Assembly (NCBI GenBank): GCA_032095175.1
Contig: DAMCZI010000021.1
Location: 1-64,000, forward strand
Direction: 5' to 3'
DNA: 64,000 nt
DNA from: DAMCZI01 sp032095175
GTDB lineage: Bacteria > Bacillota > Clostridia > Clostridiales > Caloramatoraceae
The notes beneath the pieces were generated by a model. That model was not told where the DNA came from and did no database searches. It was given only the letters and a program-made list of their open reading frames with translations. Numbering within the stretch: position 1 is the first letter of the stretch; each line of letters starts with the position of its first letter. Shown here piece after piece: positions 1 to 8,223 of this stretch. A program made the translations under genes and the position numbers.

Positions 1-51
1 ATGACACAAAATAGACCAAAATATTGACTTGTTATTTTCTTTAATACGCCT
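1..51. repeat. Right end of a MITE-like hairpin element (partial copy)
   Basis: These 51 bases are identical to 44965-45015, the right half of a complete 160-bp inverted-repeat element. The copy is cut by the window edge, so its left arm lies outside. It sits just downstream of the yitT-like gene, as the complete copy sits just downstream of the response regulator gene. Confidence 0.85.
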
Positions 52-91
52 AAAAAAGAATGCCTTTAGCATCCTTAAGATATCCTTTTAC

Positions 92-940
92 TTACTTTAG
101 CTCGTTAAATCCCTCTCCTAAAACCTCATGTACATCACTTACTGTTATAAATGCCCTCTTATCAATTTCTCTAATAAATTCTCTAAGCTTTATAAATTCT
201 TTTCTACTCATAACAGTTATCAATACTTCCTTTACTTCACCAGAATATGCACCCTTTGCATCGTAAAGGGTAACGCCTCTTTCAAGTTCATCTATTATGA
301 ATTTTTTAATCTCATATCCCTCAGAACTAATTATTGTAACCTGTTTGCATATATTTAATCCATCAATTACACCATCAATAACAAAACCATTTATTATAAC
401 ACCGAGAAGGGCATACATTCCTGCCTCTGCTCCGAAGGTTAATCCTGCAAATAATGTTATAATAAAGTCAGACATTAAAAGTGCTTTTCCCATATCAACA
501 TGGAAAAATTTATTAATAATTTTTGCAATTATATCTGTTCCTCCAGTTGATGCATCTTGATTAAATACTATCGCCATTCCTATACCAGAAGTCAAAATTC
601 CAAATAAAAGCACCAAGAGCAAATCTCCTGCTACAGGTTTTGTATTTGGAAATATTTTTTCAAGGAATAGCATTATTCCTGAAAGCCCTAAACTGGCATA
701 TATTGTTTTTGCTCCAAATCCTGGTCCGATTACAATAAATGCAACAACGAAAAGAATTATATTCATTATAAACATTAATAGTCCAACTGATAAAATAGGT
801 ATGTACTTGTTTATTACTATTGCAAGACCACTTACTCCACCTACAGCAAGATTGCTTGGGACAAGAAAGAAGTGTATTCCTGCTGCAACAAGAATTATTC
901 CTATTGTTATAAATATGTATTCTCTAATTTTTTTCGCCAT
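92..940 (-). CDS. YitT family membrane protein with DUF2179 domain
   Basis: Predicted polytopic membrane protein of 282 residues. About five hydrophobic segments fill residues 8-195, with the glycine-rich NLAVGGVSGLA and QDASTGGTDI motifs usual for YitT proteins. A soluble C-terminal DUF2179 domain follows (about 203-278), ending in VSDVHEVLGEGF. The start is supported by an AGGAGGTG site nine bases upstream. It appears monocistronic. The family is common in Firmicutes, often in many paralogues, and its transported substrate, if any, is not established. Family assignment is firm; function is unknown. Confidence 0.9.
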   Translation of the reverse strand: MAKKIREYIFITIGIILVAAGIHFFLVPSNLAVGGVSGLAIVINKYIPILSVGLLMFIMNIILFVVAFIVIGPGFGAKTIYASLGLSGIMLFLEKIFPNTKPVAGDLLLVLLFGILTSGIGMAIVFNQDASTGGTDIIAKIINKFFHVDMGKALLMSDFIITLFAGLTFGAEAGMYALLGVIINGFVIDGVIDGLNICKQVTIISSEGYEIKKFIIDELERGVTLYDAKGAYSGEVKEVLITVMSRKEFIKLREFIREIDKRAFITVSDVHEVLGEGFNELK

Positions 941-1061
941 ATTACATGCACCTCCTAATATTTAATTTATTTCTATATACAACCATCAAATTTTTAAATA
1001 TTCATTCAATTATTTTTCTATATAATAATCCATAATTTAGTGAATCAGCATTGCAGCTATA

Positions 1062-1170
1062 TATTTCGCATAAATGATTTTACATTTTTAAAAATCATTT
1101 ATGCGAAATATTTTCCTAAATTCATATAACGCAATAAATACCTTAATTTAAAATCTTTATTGCGTTATAT
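1062..1170. repeat. Double-hairpin intergenic repeat, copy 1
   Basis: Two adjacent perfect stems: a 20-bp stem (1062-1081 with 1091-1110, core TTTCGCATAAATGATTTT) and a 15-bp stem (1124-1138 with 1156-1170, core ATATAACGCAATAAA). The same unit occurs in the opposite orientation at 32729-32840 and 51546-51650. It occupies most of the 314-bp gap between the yitT-like gene and the next gene upstream. Confidence 0.85.
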
Positions 1171-1216
1171 ATTTACTATAAATAATATAACCTTAATATA
1201 AAAATTTCAAACCACA

Positions 1217-1241
1217 TAAAAAAGAGCCACCAGGCTCTTTG
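1217..1241 (-). terminator. Rho-independent terminator
   Basis: Stem AAAGAGCC/GGCTCTTT with a four-base loop, followed on the minus strand by a T-run. It lies 14 bases past the stop of the small membrane protein gene at 1255. Confidence 0.85.
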
Positions 1242-1254
1242 AGATAGTGTGCTT

Positions 1255-1614
1255 TTATAACAATGATCTAATGTCAAGGTTATAGTGTATTAAAACACCG
1301 ACAAGTACTACGAAAAGGCTGATAAACATAACCACAAACCCTATATTCATTTGCTTAAAATATTTTTTCCATTCATCCTTATATATAAGGGGTCTTGTCC
1401 CATCTCGCTTCATAAAGAAACCGCCACTTAAAAGAAGTCCCATTGCTCCCACAAAATAATTTATACTTTTAATCCAGCCAAACACTAAAGCTGCATTAGT
1501 TCCAAATATAATAAGAAGAATCAAACCTGATATTATTGAAAGGCCAAGGGATATGGCAAAACCAACTACCATGCACCTTAAAATATCCTGTAAAAAATAT
1601 AAACTCTTTTTCAT
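1255..1614 (-). CDS. Small integral membrane protein, unknown
   Basis: 119-residue protein starting MKKSLYFLQDILRCM. It has three hydrophobic segments (about 12-38, 45-62 and 86-110) separated by a basic stretch (KRDGTRPLIYKDEWKKYFK). The start is chosen at 1614, not the upstream in-frame ATG at 1647, because GGGGGTG sits about six bases before it. It stands alone, with a terminator directly downstream. I do not recognise a family. The layout (short helical membrane protein with a cytoplasmic basic loop) does not suggest a specific function. Confidence 0.7.
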   Translation of the reverse strand: MKKSLYFLQDILRCMVVGFAISLGLSIISGLILLIIFGTNAALVFGWIKSINYFVGAMGLLLSGGFFMKRDGTRPLIYKDEWKKYFKQMNIGFVVMFISLFVVLVGVLIHYNLDIRSLL

Positions 1615-1708
1615 ACTGCACCCCCAGGATTTTAGATTTTTTTGCAAATACCTTGTAAGCTATTTATTACACCATATATTACATATATCATATCGGCAAA
1701 AAATTTAC

Positions 1709-1773
1709 AAGCAGTAGAATTTTTAAATTCTACTGCTTAAAAATGGGCACCTCCATATGGAAGCACCCATTTT
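1709..1773. terminator. Tandem hairpins after the transketolase genes
   Basis: A perfect 14-bp hairpin (1709-1722 with 1725-1738, loop of two) abuts a second hairpin (1739-1773; AAAATGGGTGCTTCC pairing with GGAGGTGCCCATTTT through some G-U pairs). The second has T-runs on both strands and probably terminates the transketolase transcript. The first looks like an extra stabilising or bidirectional structure. Confidence 0.7.
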
Positions 1774-1783
1774 AATATTCAAA

Positions 1784-2728
1784 TTATCTTCTCTTAATTC
1801 CTACTACCTCTCTAACTGCACTTGCCACATTTCCTGCAGTTAGCCCATATTCCTTTAATAGTTCTGCTGGCTTTCCTGATTCACCAAAGGTATCCATTAC
1901 ACCAACTCTTTTTACTATTACAGGACAGTTTTCTGAAAGGACTTCACAAACTGCACTTCCAAGTCCTCCAATTACATTATGCTCTTCACAAGTAACAACT
2001 GCTCTTGTCTTTTTAGCAGAGCTGATAACAGCCTCAACATCAATTGGCTTTATAGTATGGATGTTTATAACCTCTGCATCTATTCCCTCATTCTTTAGGA
2101 TGTCAGCAGCCTTCATAGCTTCATTTACCATTATTCCAGTAGCAAAGATAGTTACATCTCTTCCTTCTCTAAGAGTAACTGCTTTTCCTATCTCATACTT
2201 GTATGCAGCTTCATCATTTAATGTTGGAACTGATGAACGACCAAGTCTTATATAAACTGGCCCATCATACTCTGCTGCTGCAATTACAGCTGCTCTTGCT
2301 TCAACATCATCACATGGACATATTACTGTCATGTTTGGAAGAGTTCTCATTATTGAAATATCCTCTATTGACTGATGGGAAGCTCCATCCTCTCCAACAG
2401 TAAGTCCTGCATGGGTTGCAGCTATCTTTACATTTAACTCTGGATAGCATATTGAATTTCTTATTTGCTCAAAAGCTCTTCCAGTTGCAAATACTGCAAA
2501 TGTGCTTGCAAATGGTATTTTTCCACAGGTTGAAAGACCTGCAGCTGTTGTCATCATATCTCCCTCTGCGATTCCCATGTTAAAGAATCTTTCAGGATAT
2601 GCCTTTCCAAAATCAGCAGTCTTTGTGGATTTTGAAAGGTCAGCATCTAAAACAACTATATTTTTATTCTTTTCTCCTAATTCAACTAAAGCCTTTCCAT
2701 AAGCTTCCCTTGTTGCAAGATTAGCCAT
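1784..2728 (-). CDS. Transketolase, C-terminal subunit
   Basis: 314-residue C-terminal half of a split transketolase: the pyrimidine-binding domain (about 1-165, with the GIAEGDMMTTAAGLS motif containing the cofactor-activating Glu) and the C-terminal transketolase domain (about 180-310). With the partner subunit it transfers two-carbon units between sugar phosphates in the non-oxidative pentose phosphate pathway, using thiamine diphosphate. Its start overlaps the end of the N-terminal subunit by 8 bases and is preceded by GGAGGTG inside that gene, so translation is probably coupled. A split enzyme is usual in clostridia and archaea. Confidence 0.93.
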   Translation of the reverse strand: MANLATREAYGKALVELGEKNKNIVVLDADLSKSTKTADFGKAYPERFFNMGIAEGDMMTTAAGLSTCGKIPFASTFAVFATGRAFEQIRNSICYPELNVKIAATHAGLTVGEDGASHQSIEDISIMRTLPNMTVICPCDDVEARAAVIAAAEYDGPVYIRLGRSSVPTLNDEAAYKYEIGKAVTLREGRDVTIFATGIMVNEAMKAADILKNEGIDAEVINIHTIKPIDVEAVISSAKKTRAVVTCEEHNVIGGLGSAVCEVLSENCPVIVKRVGVMDTFGESGKPAELLKEYGLTAGNVASAVREVVGIKRR

Positions 2729-3551
2729 TTATAGCACCTCCCAATTCCTTTAATGCTTGATCGCACTGTTCCTTACTAGGTGCAGTACCATGCCATCCTG
2801 CCTGGTTTTCCATAAAGCTTACGCCCTTACCTTTTACAGTGTTTGAAACGATAACAGTAGGCATTCCTTTTGTGCTCTTAGCATTATCTATTGCTTTAAA
2901 TATCTCTTCAAAATCATGTCCATTGATTTCAACAACATTCCATCCAAATGCCTTGAATTTATCAGCTATTGGCTCAGGATTCATAACATCTGATACTTTT
3001 CCATCTATCTGAAGATGATTATTGTCAACAAATACTGTGAGGTTGTCAAGCTTATAGTGTGCTGATGTCATTGCAGCCTCCCATATCTGTCCTTCCTCAA
3101 GTTCTCCATCTCCTGTTACAGCATATACTCTGTAGTCCTTTTTATCAAGCTTGCATGCAAGGGCCATTCCATTGGCAGCTGAAAGTCCCTGTCCTAAAGA
3201 ACCAGTTGACATATCAACTCCAGGAGTATCGTTCATGTTTGGATGTCCCTGAAGCATTGAGCCTAACTTTCTTAAGGTTAAAAGATGCTTCTTTTCGAAA
3301 AATCCCCTTTCAGCAAGGGCAGCATATAATACTGGAGCACCATGTCCCTTTGATAATACAAATCTATCCCTATCCTCCCATTTTGGGTTATTAGGATCCA
3401 CCTTCATTTCGCTAAAATAAAGAGCTGTTACAATATCAGTTGCTGAAAGAGAACCTCCTGGATGACCAGAAGCAGATTCAGTAAGCATACTGATAATATC
3501 CTGTCTTATTACAGCTGCTGTTTCTTTTAATTTTTGGATATCTCTTCCCAT
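2721..3551 (-). CDS. Transketolase, N-terminal subunit
   Basis: 276-residue thiamine-diphosphate-binding half of transketolase. The family motifs are clear: ASGHPGGSLSATDI near residue 28, DRFVLSKGHGAP near 61, and the ThDP/Mg motif GDGELEEGQIWEAAMTSAHY near 147 followed by VDNN. AGGAGG upstream of the ATG supports the start. It forms one operon with the C-terminal subunit (8-base overlap). The upstream side is the 90-bp perfect palindrome at 3696-3785, which separates this operon from mazF. Confidence 0.93.
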   Translation of the reverse strand: MGRDIQKLKETAAVIRQDIISMLTESASGHPGGSLSATDIVTALYFSEMKVDPNNPKWEDRDRFVLSKGHGAPVLYAALAERGFFEKKHLLTLRKLGSMLQGHPNMNDTPGVDMSTGSLGQGLSAANGMALACKLDKKDYRVYAVTGDGELEEGQIWEAAMTSAHYKLDNLTVFVDNNHLQIDGKVSDVMNPEPIADKFKAFGWNVVEINGHDFEEIFKAIDNAKSTKGMPTVIVSNTVKGKGVSFMENQAGWHGTAPSKEQCDQALKELGGAING

Positions 3552-3695
3552 ATTAAAACCTCCTCCTACATAAAATTGCTGCGGTGAAATATATGACTAT
3601 TTGCACCATATGTATTTTAACTAAATTATATTATATCAGTTTATTAATTTAAATTCCATTGTCTTTATGCCACAAGTTAATGGCAAAATGGCAAT

Positions 3696-3785
3696 AATGG
3701 CAGGCATATAAGTTATAAGTTAATTAAATGGAGGTATTAATAGATACCTCCATTTAATTAACTTATAACTTATATGCCTGCCATT
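3696..3785. repeat. Perfect 42-bp inverted repeat with 6-nt loop
   Basis: Left arm 3696-3737 and right arm 3744-3785 are exact reverse complements over 42 bases, around the loop TAATAG. The right arm ends one base before the mazF stop codon. Minus-strand transcripts from mazF would fold into a very stable hairpin. It may terminate or protect the mazF transcript, but it is far longer than an ordinary terminator and has no clean T-run after it. Confidence 0.95.
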
Positions 3786-4142
3786 TTATAACTCTACAAG
3801 TCCTAAACTTATCCTCAAAGCCTCATCAACCTGCTCCATAATAGTATCACTAATATGACCTATCTTATCCTTTAATCTTCTTTTATCTATAGTTCTTATC
3901 TGTTCTAAAAGAATTACAGAATCTTTATTTAATCCGTATTCCTCATAGCTTATTTCTACATGAGTTGGTAACTTGGCTTTGTTTATCTGGGAAGTAATAG
4001 CTGAAACAATTACAGTAGGACTGTACCTGTTCCCAATGTCATTTTGAATTATTAAGACAGGTCTAATTCCTCCCTGTTCTGAACCTATGACGGGGCTTAA
4101 ATCAGCATAGAATATATCTCCTCTTTTCACCACCTGTGTCAT
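3786..4142 (-). CDS. ndoA: MazF/NdoA-type endoribonuclease toxin
   Basis: 118-residue PemK/MazF toxin, very like Bacillus NdoA (about 116 residues): KRGDIFYADLSPVIGSEQGG with the RPVLIIQND segment, then PTHVEI and DSVILLEQIRTIDKRRL. This family cleaves single-stranded RNA at short motifs and is held inactive by the upstream-encoded antitoxin. The reading frame overlaps the end of the antitoxin gene by 41 bases. In-frame GTG codons two and three codons further in could also serve as the start. The module sits directly behind alr, the same place as in Bacillus. The 42-bp palindrome follows immediately. Confidence 0.95.
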   Translation of the reverse strand: MTQVVKRGDIFYADLSPVIGSEQGGIRPVLIIQNDIGNRYSPTVIVSAITSQINKAKLPTHVEISYEEYGLNKDSVILLEQIRTIDKRRLKDKIGHISDTIMEQVDEALRISLGLVEL

Positions 4143-4425
4143 CTATAATATCACTCTCCGCTAAAACTGCTTCATATTTGGCCAACTCACTACTATCGCA
4201 GCAAAATCCATATTCAGCCATTTCAACATTCACATCAGCCATCTCTTGATAGCCCTTTTTCATAAGCTCTCTCATAAAGTCCTTCTTACGCTCCCTAATA
4301 TATAGTATTACAGCTTCCCTAATAAATTTACTTCTATTTTTATTTTCTTTACAATCAATGATTTCGTCAAACTCTTCGAGGAGAGTTTCCGGGAGGCTTA
4401 CAACAATTTTTTTATTTACAGCCAT
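4102..4425 (-). CDS. ndoAI: MazE-like/EndoAI ribbon-helix-helix antitoxin
   Basis: 107-residue antitoxin partner of the downstream MazF-type toxin. Residues 2-45 form a CopG/Arc-like ribbon-helix-helix (KKIVVSLPETLLEEFDEII, then NRSKFIREAVILYI) that should bind its own operator as a dimer. The acidic C-terminal part (about 60-100) is the likely toxin-binding tail. I start it at 4425 because AGGGGG lies seven bases upstream; a longer frame to 4446 lacks a site. The C-terminus overlaps the toxin gene by 41 bases, which couples their expression. Confidence 0.9.
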   Translation of the reverse strand: MAVNKKIVVSLPETLLEEFDEIIDCKENKNRSKFIREAVILYIRERKKDFMRELMKKGYQEMADVNVEMAEYGFCCDSSELAKYEAVLAESDIIDDTGGEKRRYILC

Positions 4426-4541
4426 GCTTTTACCCCCTAAATTCACCTATGTACCTTTAATTATACTCTATGTAATTGGAAACTGTCAAAAAATGTCCGA
4501 CTGTCTTAATAATCATTATTTCCATTATTCCTAAAAATATG

Positions 4542-5702
4542 TTATATATAATTTTTAACCTTAATAATTTTTCCATCCTCTACAAAAACCCTTGGGACTC
4601 TTCTTGAAACCATACATAATATCTCATAACTTATAGTCCCAATGCTTTCTGCCAAATCATCTGCTGTTATTGAAAGTCCCTGGCTTTCCCCCATTACAAT
4701 CACTTCATCACCTATATTTACATCTCCGCATTCAGTTATGTCTGCCATGCACTGATCCATGCATATTCTTCCCACTATAGGTGCAATCTTTCCATTTACT
4801 ATTACATTAGCTTTTCCAAAAAACAACCTTGTAAATCCATCATCATAGCCAAAGGGCAAAGTCGCAATTCTACTCGTTCTCTTTGTATAAAATTTTCTTC
4901 CATAGCTTATAGGAGTATCTTCAGGAACTTCCTTAATATGCACTATTTTTGCTTTTAGTGACATAACAGGCTTCAGTGTCAGCCTGTCGACTTTAACCTC
5001 TTGTGATGGATAATATCCGTAAAGCATTATTCCCGGTCTTACGCCATCAAAATATGCATCAGGTAAATCTATAATGCCTGCACTATTTGCCAGATGCTTT
5101 ACTTCAAATTTAATACCTAGTTTTGAAAGTTTGTCTATTATTTCTACATACCTCTTCATTTGCAGATTTGCAAAATCTTTATTTTCCTCATCTGCAGCTG
5201 AAAAATGCGAGAAAATTCCTTCAAGGTGCAAATTATTAAGTCCAGCAATTTTTGCTATTTCGTCAACGGATTCCTTTACAGGAAGAAAACCTATTCTGCC
5301 CATTCCTGTATCAAGCTTTATGTGTATTTTAGCTATCTTATTCTTGTCTACTGCCTCCCTGGATATTGCTTTTGCCTGCTCATAACTAAAGACTGTCTGT
5401 GTTATATCATTTTCAACTATCTCTTTAGTAAACTCAGGGGGTGTATATCCTAATATAAGTATTGGCTCTTTAAAGCCATTTCGCCTTAGCTCTAATGCCT
5501 CCGTTATTACTGCCACAGCAAAGTAGTCAACTTTTTCCTCTTCTAGTACTCTTGCAAGCTCAACGGCACCATGCCCATAGGCATCTGCCTTAATAACCCC
5601 AAATGTCTTCTTTCCCATTGCAAGTCTTTTAGCCTCTCTGAAATTATGCCTGAAATTATCGAGATTAATTTCAGCATAATAGGGCCTTATGTTTTTCAAC
5701 AT
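4542..5702 (-). CDS. alr: Alanine racemase
   Basis: 386-residue PLP-dependent alanine racemase, supplying D-alanine for peptidoglycan. The PLP lysine lies in GVIKADAYGHG (Lys38) and the second catalytic tyrosine in ISYGRKFYTKRTSRIATLPF. The C-terminal beta domain contains the GRICMDQCM motif. The start at 5702 has a perfect AGGAGG nine bases upstream; the longer open frame would run into the preceding lipoprotein gene. It follows that gene by 31 bases. The lipoprotein-alr pairing recalls gerS-alr2 of C. difficile and ydcC-alr of Bacillus. Confidence 0.95.
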   Translation of the reverse strand: MLKNIRPYYAEINLDNFRHNFREAKRLAMGKKTFGVIKADAYGHGAVELARVLEEEKVDYFAVAVITEALELRRNGFKEPILILGYTPPEFTKEIVENDITQTVFSYEQAKAISREAVDKNKIAKIHIKLDTGMGRIGFLPVKESVDEIAKIAGLNNLHLEGIFSHFSAADEENKDFANLQMKRYVEIIDKLSKLGIKFEVKHLANSAGIIDLPDAYFDGVRPGIMLYGYYPSQEVKVDRLTLKPVMSLKAKIVHIKEVPEDTPISYGRKFYTKRTSRIATLPFGYDDGFTRLFFGKANVIVNGKIAPIVGRICMDQCMADITECGDVNIGDEVIVMGESQGLSITADDLAESIGTISYEILCMVSRRVPRVFVEDGKIIKVKNYI

Positions 5703-5733
5703 ATTTCCATCCTCCTTTGTAAAGGGCCCAGAT

Positions 5734-6336
5734 TTATTGTAGTTTAAATAGAGAGTCATCCACGCTGCAATTGTAGTCAAAGCTGCTGTACTTAATAAGC
5801 ACTACTACTTTTTCTTTCTCGTCAAGTATTTCTAATATTTTGGGAATATACCCTTCTTTTTCAAGATAAAGTATAGCATATTTTCTATATTTATTCCCAT
5901 CCGAAATAATACATTTAACTTGAATATATTCCATTCCGTCCCTTTTTATGGCATTATATTCCGCCTTTTCTCCTGCTAGCACGCCTTTTTGAATTATTCC
6001 AAGGTTTGTGAACCTATTGTCATCTTCATCTCCATTTATTTCTATCGTCTGGTCTATTAATGGGTGATAAATTGCACATCGTTTTCCGTTATATACCATT
6101 ATCTTTCCCTTCAGAAATTCAGGTTCTATTGTCTCTATTCTAAACTTATCATCTGCTTTATAATATTGATTTACTAAATATTTGGCATTTTCTTTTGTAC
6201 CATATACAATTATCTCTGCTTTAGCTTTATATGTTTTCATCTCTGCAATTTTTTTATTTGCATTATAATTTTCATTTCTTCCACTACAGGATGTTAATAG
6301 CATAGACATGAGAATGATAAAAGCAATCCTTTTCAA
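5734..6336 (-). CDS. GerS/YdcC-like sporulation lipoprotein (LolA-like fold)
   Basis: 200-residue predicted lipoprotein starting at TTG, preceded by AGGTGA. It has a 16-residue signal peptide and a lipobox LTSC (Cys17). The mature part resembles outer-membrane-lipoprotein carrier-type domains: repeated amphipathic strands with KAKAEIIVYGTKENAKYLVN and KFRIETIEP. Gene order acpS-nnr-this-alr-mazEF matches Bacillus acpS-ydcC-alr-ndoAI-ndoA, and gerS sits before alr2 in C. difficile, where the lipoprotein is needed for spore cortex hydrolysis. A role in sporulation or germination is inferred from this synteny; the sequence alone gives only the fold and lipidation. Confidence 0.75.
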   Translation of the reverse strand: MKRIAFIILMSMLLTSCSGRNENYNANKKIAEMKTYKAKAEIIVYGTKENAKYLVNQYYKADDKFRIETIEPEFLKGKIMVYNGKRCAIYHPLIDQTIEINGDEDDNRFTNLGIIQKGVLAGEKAEYNAIKRDGMEYIQVKCIISDGNKYRKYAILYLEKEGYIPKILEILDEKEKVVVLIKYSSFDYNCSVDDSLFKLQ

Positions 6337-6426
6337 AAAATCACCTAATCCAATTCCTTCATATAATGTTTATTCCAAATCATTTATATATATTACAATT
6401 TGTAGAGGTAAAAAGTAATAGTGAAA

Positions 6427-6540
6427 AGGTAAGAGTTAATGATAAAACTCTCCGAGTTTTTAAATTAAATACTTCGTTTTTCTTAACACAGTTAAGAAAA
6501 ACTTCATTACCTCTTACCTCTTACCTCTTACTTCTTACTT
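6427..6540. repeat. Three-way-junction hairpin with 7-bp tandem repeats
   Basis: AGGTAAGAGTTAATG (6427-6441) pairs with CATTACCTCTTACCT (6505-6519, one mismatch) and encloses two further hairpins: AAAACTC/GAGTTTT near 6444-6460 and GTTTTTCTTAAC/GTTAAGAAAAAC near 6475-6502. The right arm runs on into nearly five tandem copies of TTACCTC/TTACTTC (6507-6540). It lies upstream of the GerS-like gene, within a 388-bp non-coding gap. Confidence 0.7.
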
Positions 6541-6646
6541 AAAATGCAAGTTCAAACCTTTGGTCTATATGATAAGACTAATTATATTTACTATATAACC
6601 TATATACAAGTTCCAGATGGGTGCTTTTTTAGAGCTTTAATGGACC

Positions 6647-6723
6647 AGTGCCAGGCAAATGACAAGTGGCAAGTTGGTTAACACTAAATTACCCAACTTG
6701 CCACTTGTCATTTACCTGGCACT
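6647..6723. repeat. Long hairpin of the AGTGCCAGGC family, likely terminator of acpS-nnr
   Basis: AGTGCCAGGCAAATGACAAG plus TGGCAAGTTGG on the left pairs with the reverse complement on the right, about 31 bp with one mismatch. The right arm ends next to the nnr stop codon. Parts recur at 14252-14322 (AAGTGGCAAGTTGG) and 42317-42372 (AAGTGCCAGGC). Confidence 0.8.
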
Positions 6724-6724
6724 T

Positions 6725-8221
6725 TTAGAGGCATGAACCCAAATAGTCTATTATCTTTCCTGCTGTTAATCCATATCTAAAGGTATCATAGGCTTTATCA
6801 CCTGCACAGCCATGTATATATGCTCCAAGCACCGCAGCATCAAAAACCTCATAACCCTGACCTATGAGGGATGCTATAACACCTGTCAGCACATCACCAC
6901 TTCCTCCTGAGGCCATACCAGGGTTTCCTGTTGTATTTATATATACCCTTTCTCCATCAGTTACAACTGTACTTGAACCTTTAAGAAGTAGTATACACCC
7001 ATACTCCTTTGCAAAATCACGAGCAACATTAATTCTGTTCCTGTTTATATAGTTAGTGTCAAGCCCTGTTAGCCTTGCCATCTCACCTGGATGAGGTGTT
7101 AATACTATATTACACCCTGCATTTTTAAGCTTATCCTTTATACTTGTCAATGCATTTATTCCATCTGCATCAACTACCATTGGCTTACTACCTCTTTCAA
7201 ACATATATGAAATCATGTCCTTAATATGAGTAGCTCTTCCGATCCCTGGTCCAAGAGCTATTACATCGCCTTCACTCAATATGCTGTCCATCTCAGTCTC
7301 ATTTAAATAAATACATCCATCCTTTTCTGCAGCTGTTCTATAAGTAGCTTCAATTACAGAAGTTCCTACTCTATCCAATATACTCTCAGGTATTACACAT
7401 GTGGCAAGGCCACAGCCGGAGTTTAGGGCTGCCTTTGCTACAAGTATAACCGCCCCAGACATTAAATGACTTCCACCTATTATATGTACCCTCCCAAAGT
7501 TTCCTTTGTTTGAATCTATTCTCCTCTTTCTTAATAGATTGCTCGGATATTCTCCATAGGAAGCTTTTACAGTTATGCCCTGCTCCTCAATGCATTTATA
7601 AGGAATTGATATTTTCTCTACATATACCCTTCCTGATGCTTCTCTTCCTTCTAAAAGAAGGTGACCTAGCTTTAGGCATTCAAAGGTTATGGTATCATTG
7701 GCATATATACATTGTCCTAGTTTTTCTCCTGAGTTGCTGTCTATTCCTGATGGAATATCAACAGCTACTGTATACCTCGATTGATCATTTATTATTTCTA
7801 TTGCATCTTTAAATATTCCACCTATTTCGCCGCTGATACCCGTTCCAAATATAGCATCTACAACTAATTGACTTTTTAATATGTCATCCTTAATATCCTT
7901 TATTTCTCTTTTTATATTCACCCCCATCCTTAGGAGTATATCAAGGTTTATCTTTGCATCTCCATTTATCCTTGAAAAATCCTTTAAACAATAAACAACA
8001 GTGTTATATCCATAATTTAAAAGAAGCCTTGCAATAGCAAACCCATCTCCACCGTTGTTTCCACCACCACAAACAACAACTACATCCTTACACTCAAGCT
8101 TTCTAATATGCATAAATACAGAGTTTGCGGCATTTTCCATAAGCACTATCCCAGGTATTCCATATTCATTTATAGCCCTTCTATCTATATTTTTCATCTC
8201 TTCAGCATAAGCAGCATACAT
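6725..8221 (-). CDS. nnr: Bifunctional NAD(P)H-hydrate repair enzyme (epimerase/dehydratase)
   Basis: 498 residues joining two activities that repair hydrated NAD(P)H. The N-terminal YjeF_N epimerase domain (about 1-210) shows ENAANSVF, VVCGGGNNGGDGFAIAR and DAIFGTGISGEI. The C-terminal ribokinase-like ADP/ATP-dependent dehydratase domain (about 225-495) shows HIIGGSHLMSGAV, LTPHPGEMARL, and the nucleotide/catalytic loop NPGMASGGSGDVLTGVIASL. The start lies two bases after the acpS stop, indicating one transcript. The neighbourhood acpS-nnr is widespread in clostridia. The long hairpin at 6647-6723 probably ends the transcript. Confidence 0.95.
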   Translation of the reverse strand: MYAAYAEEMKNIDRRAINEYGIPGIVLMENAANSVFMHIRKLECKDVVVVCGGGNNGGDGFAIARLLLNYGYNTVVYCLKDFSRINGDAKINLDILLRMGVNIKREIKDIKDDILKSQLVVDAIFGTGISGEIGGIFKDAIEIINDQSRYTVAVDIPSGIDSNSGEKLGQCIYANDTITFECLKLGHLLLEGREASGRVYVEKISIPYKCIEEQGITVKASYGEYPSNLLRKRRIDSNKGNFGRVHIIGGSHLMSGAVILVAKAALNSGCGLATCVIPESILDRVGTSVIEATYRTAAEKDGCIYLNETEMDSILSEGDVIALGPGIGRATHIKDMISYMFERGSKPMVVDADGINALTSIKDKLKNAGCNIVLTPHPGEMARLTGLDTNYINRNRINVARDFAKEYGCILLLKGSSTVVTDGERVYINTTGNPGMASGGSGDVLTGVIASLIGQGYEVFDAAVLGAYIHGCAGDKAYDTFRYGLTAGKIIDYLGSCL

Positions 8222-8223
8222 AA

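Noticed and set aside
6507..6540. Tandem 7-mers considered as a CRISPR-like array
   Set aside because: Units are contiguous with no spacers and too short; it is a simple tandem repeat within a hairpin.
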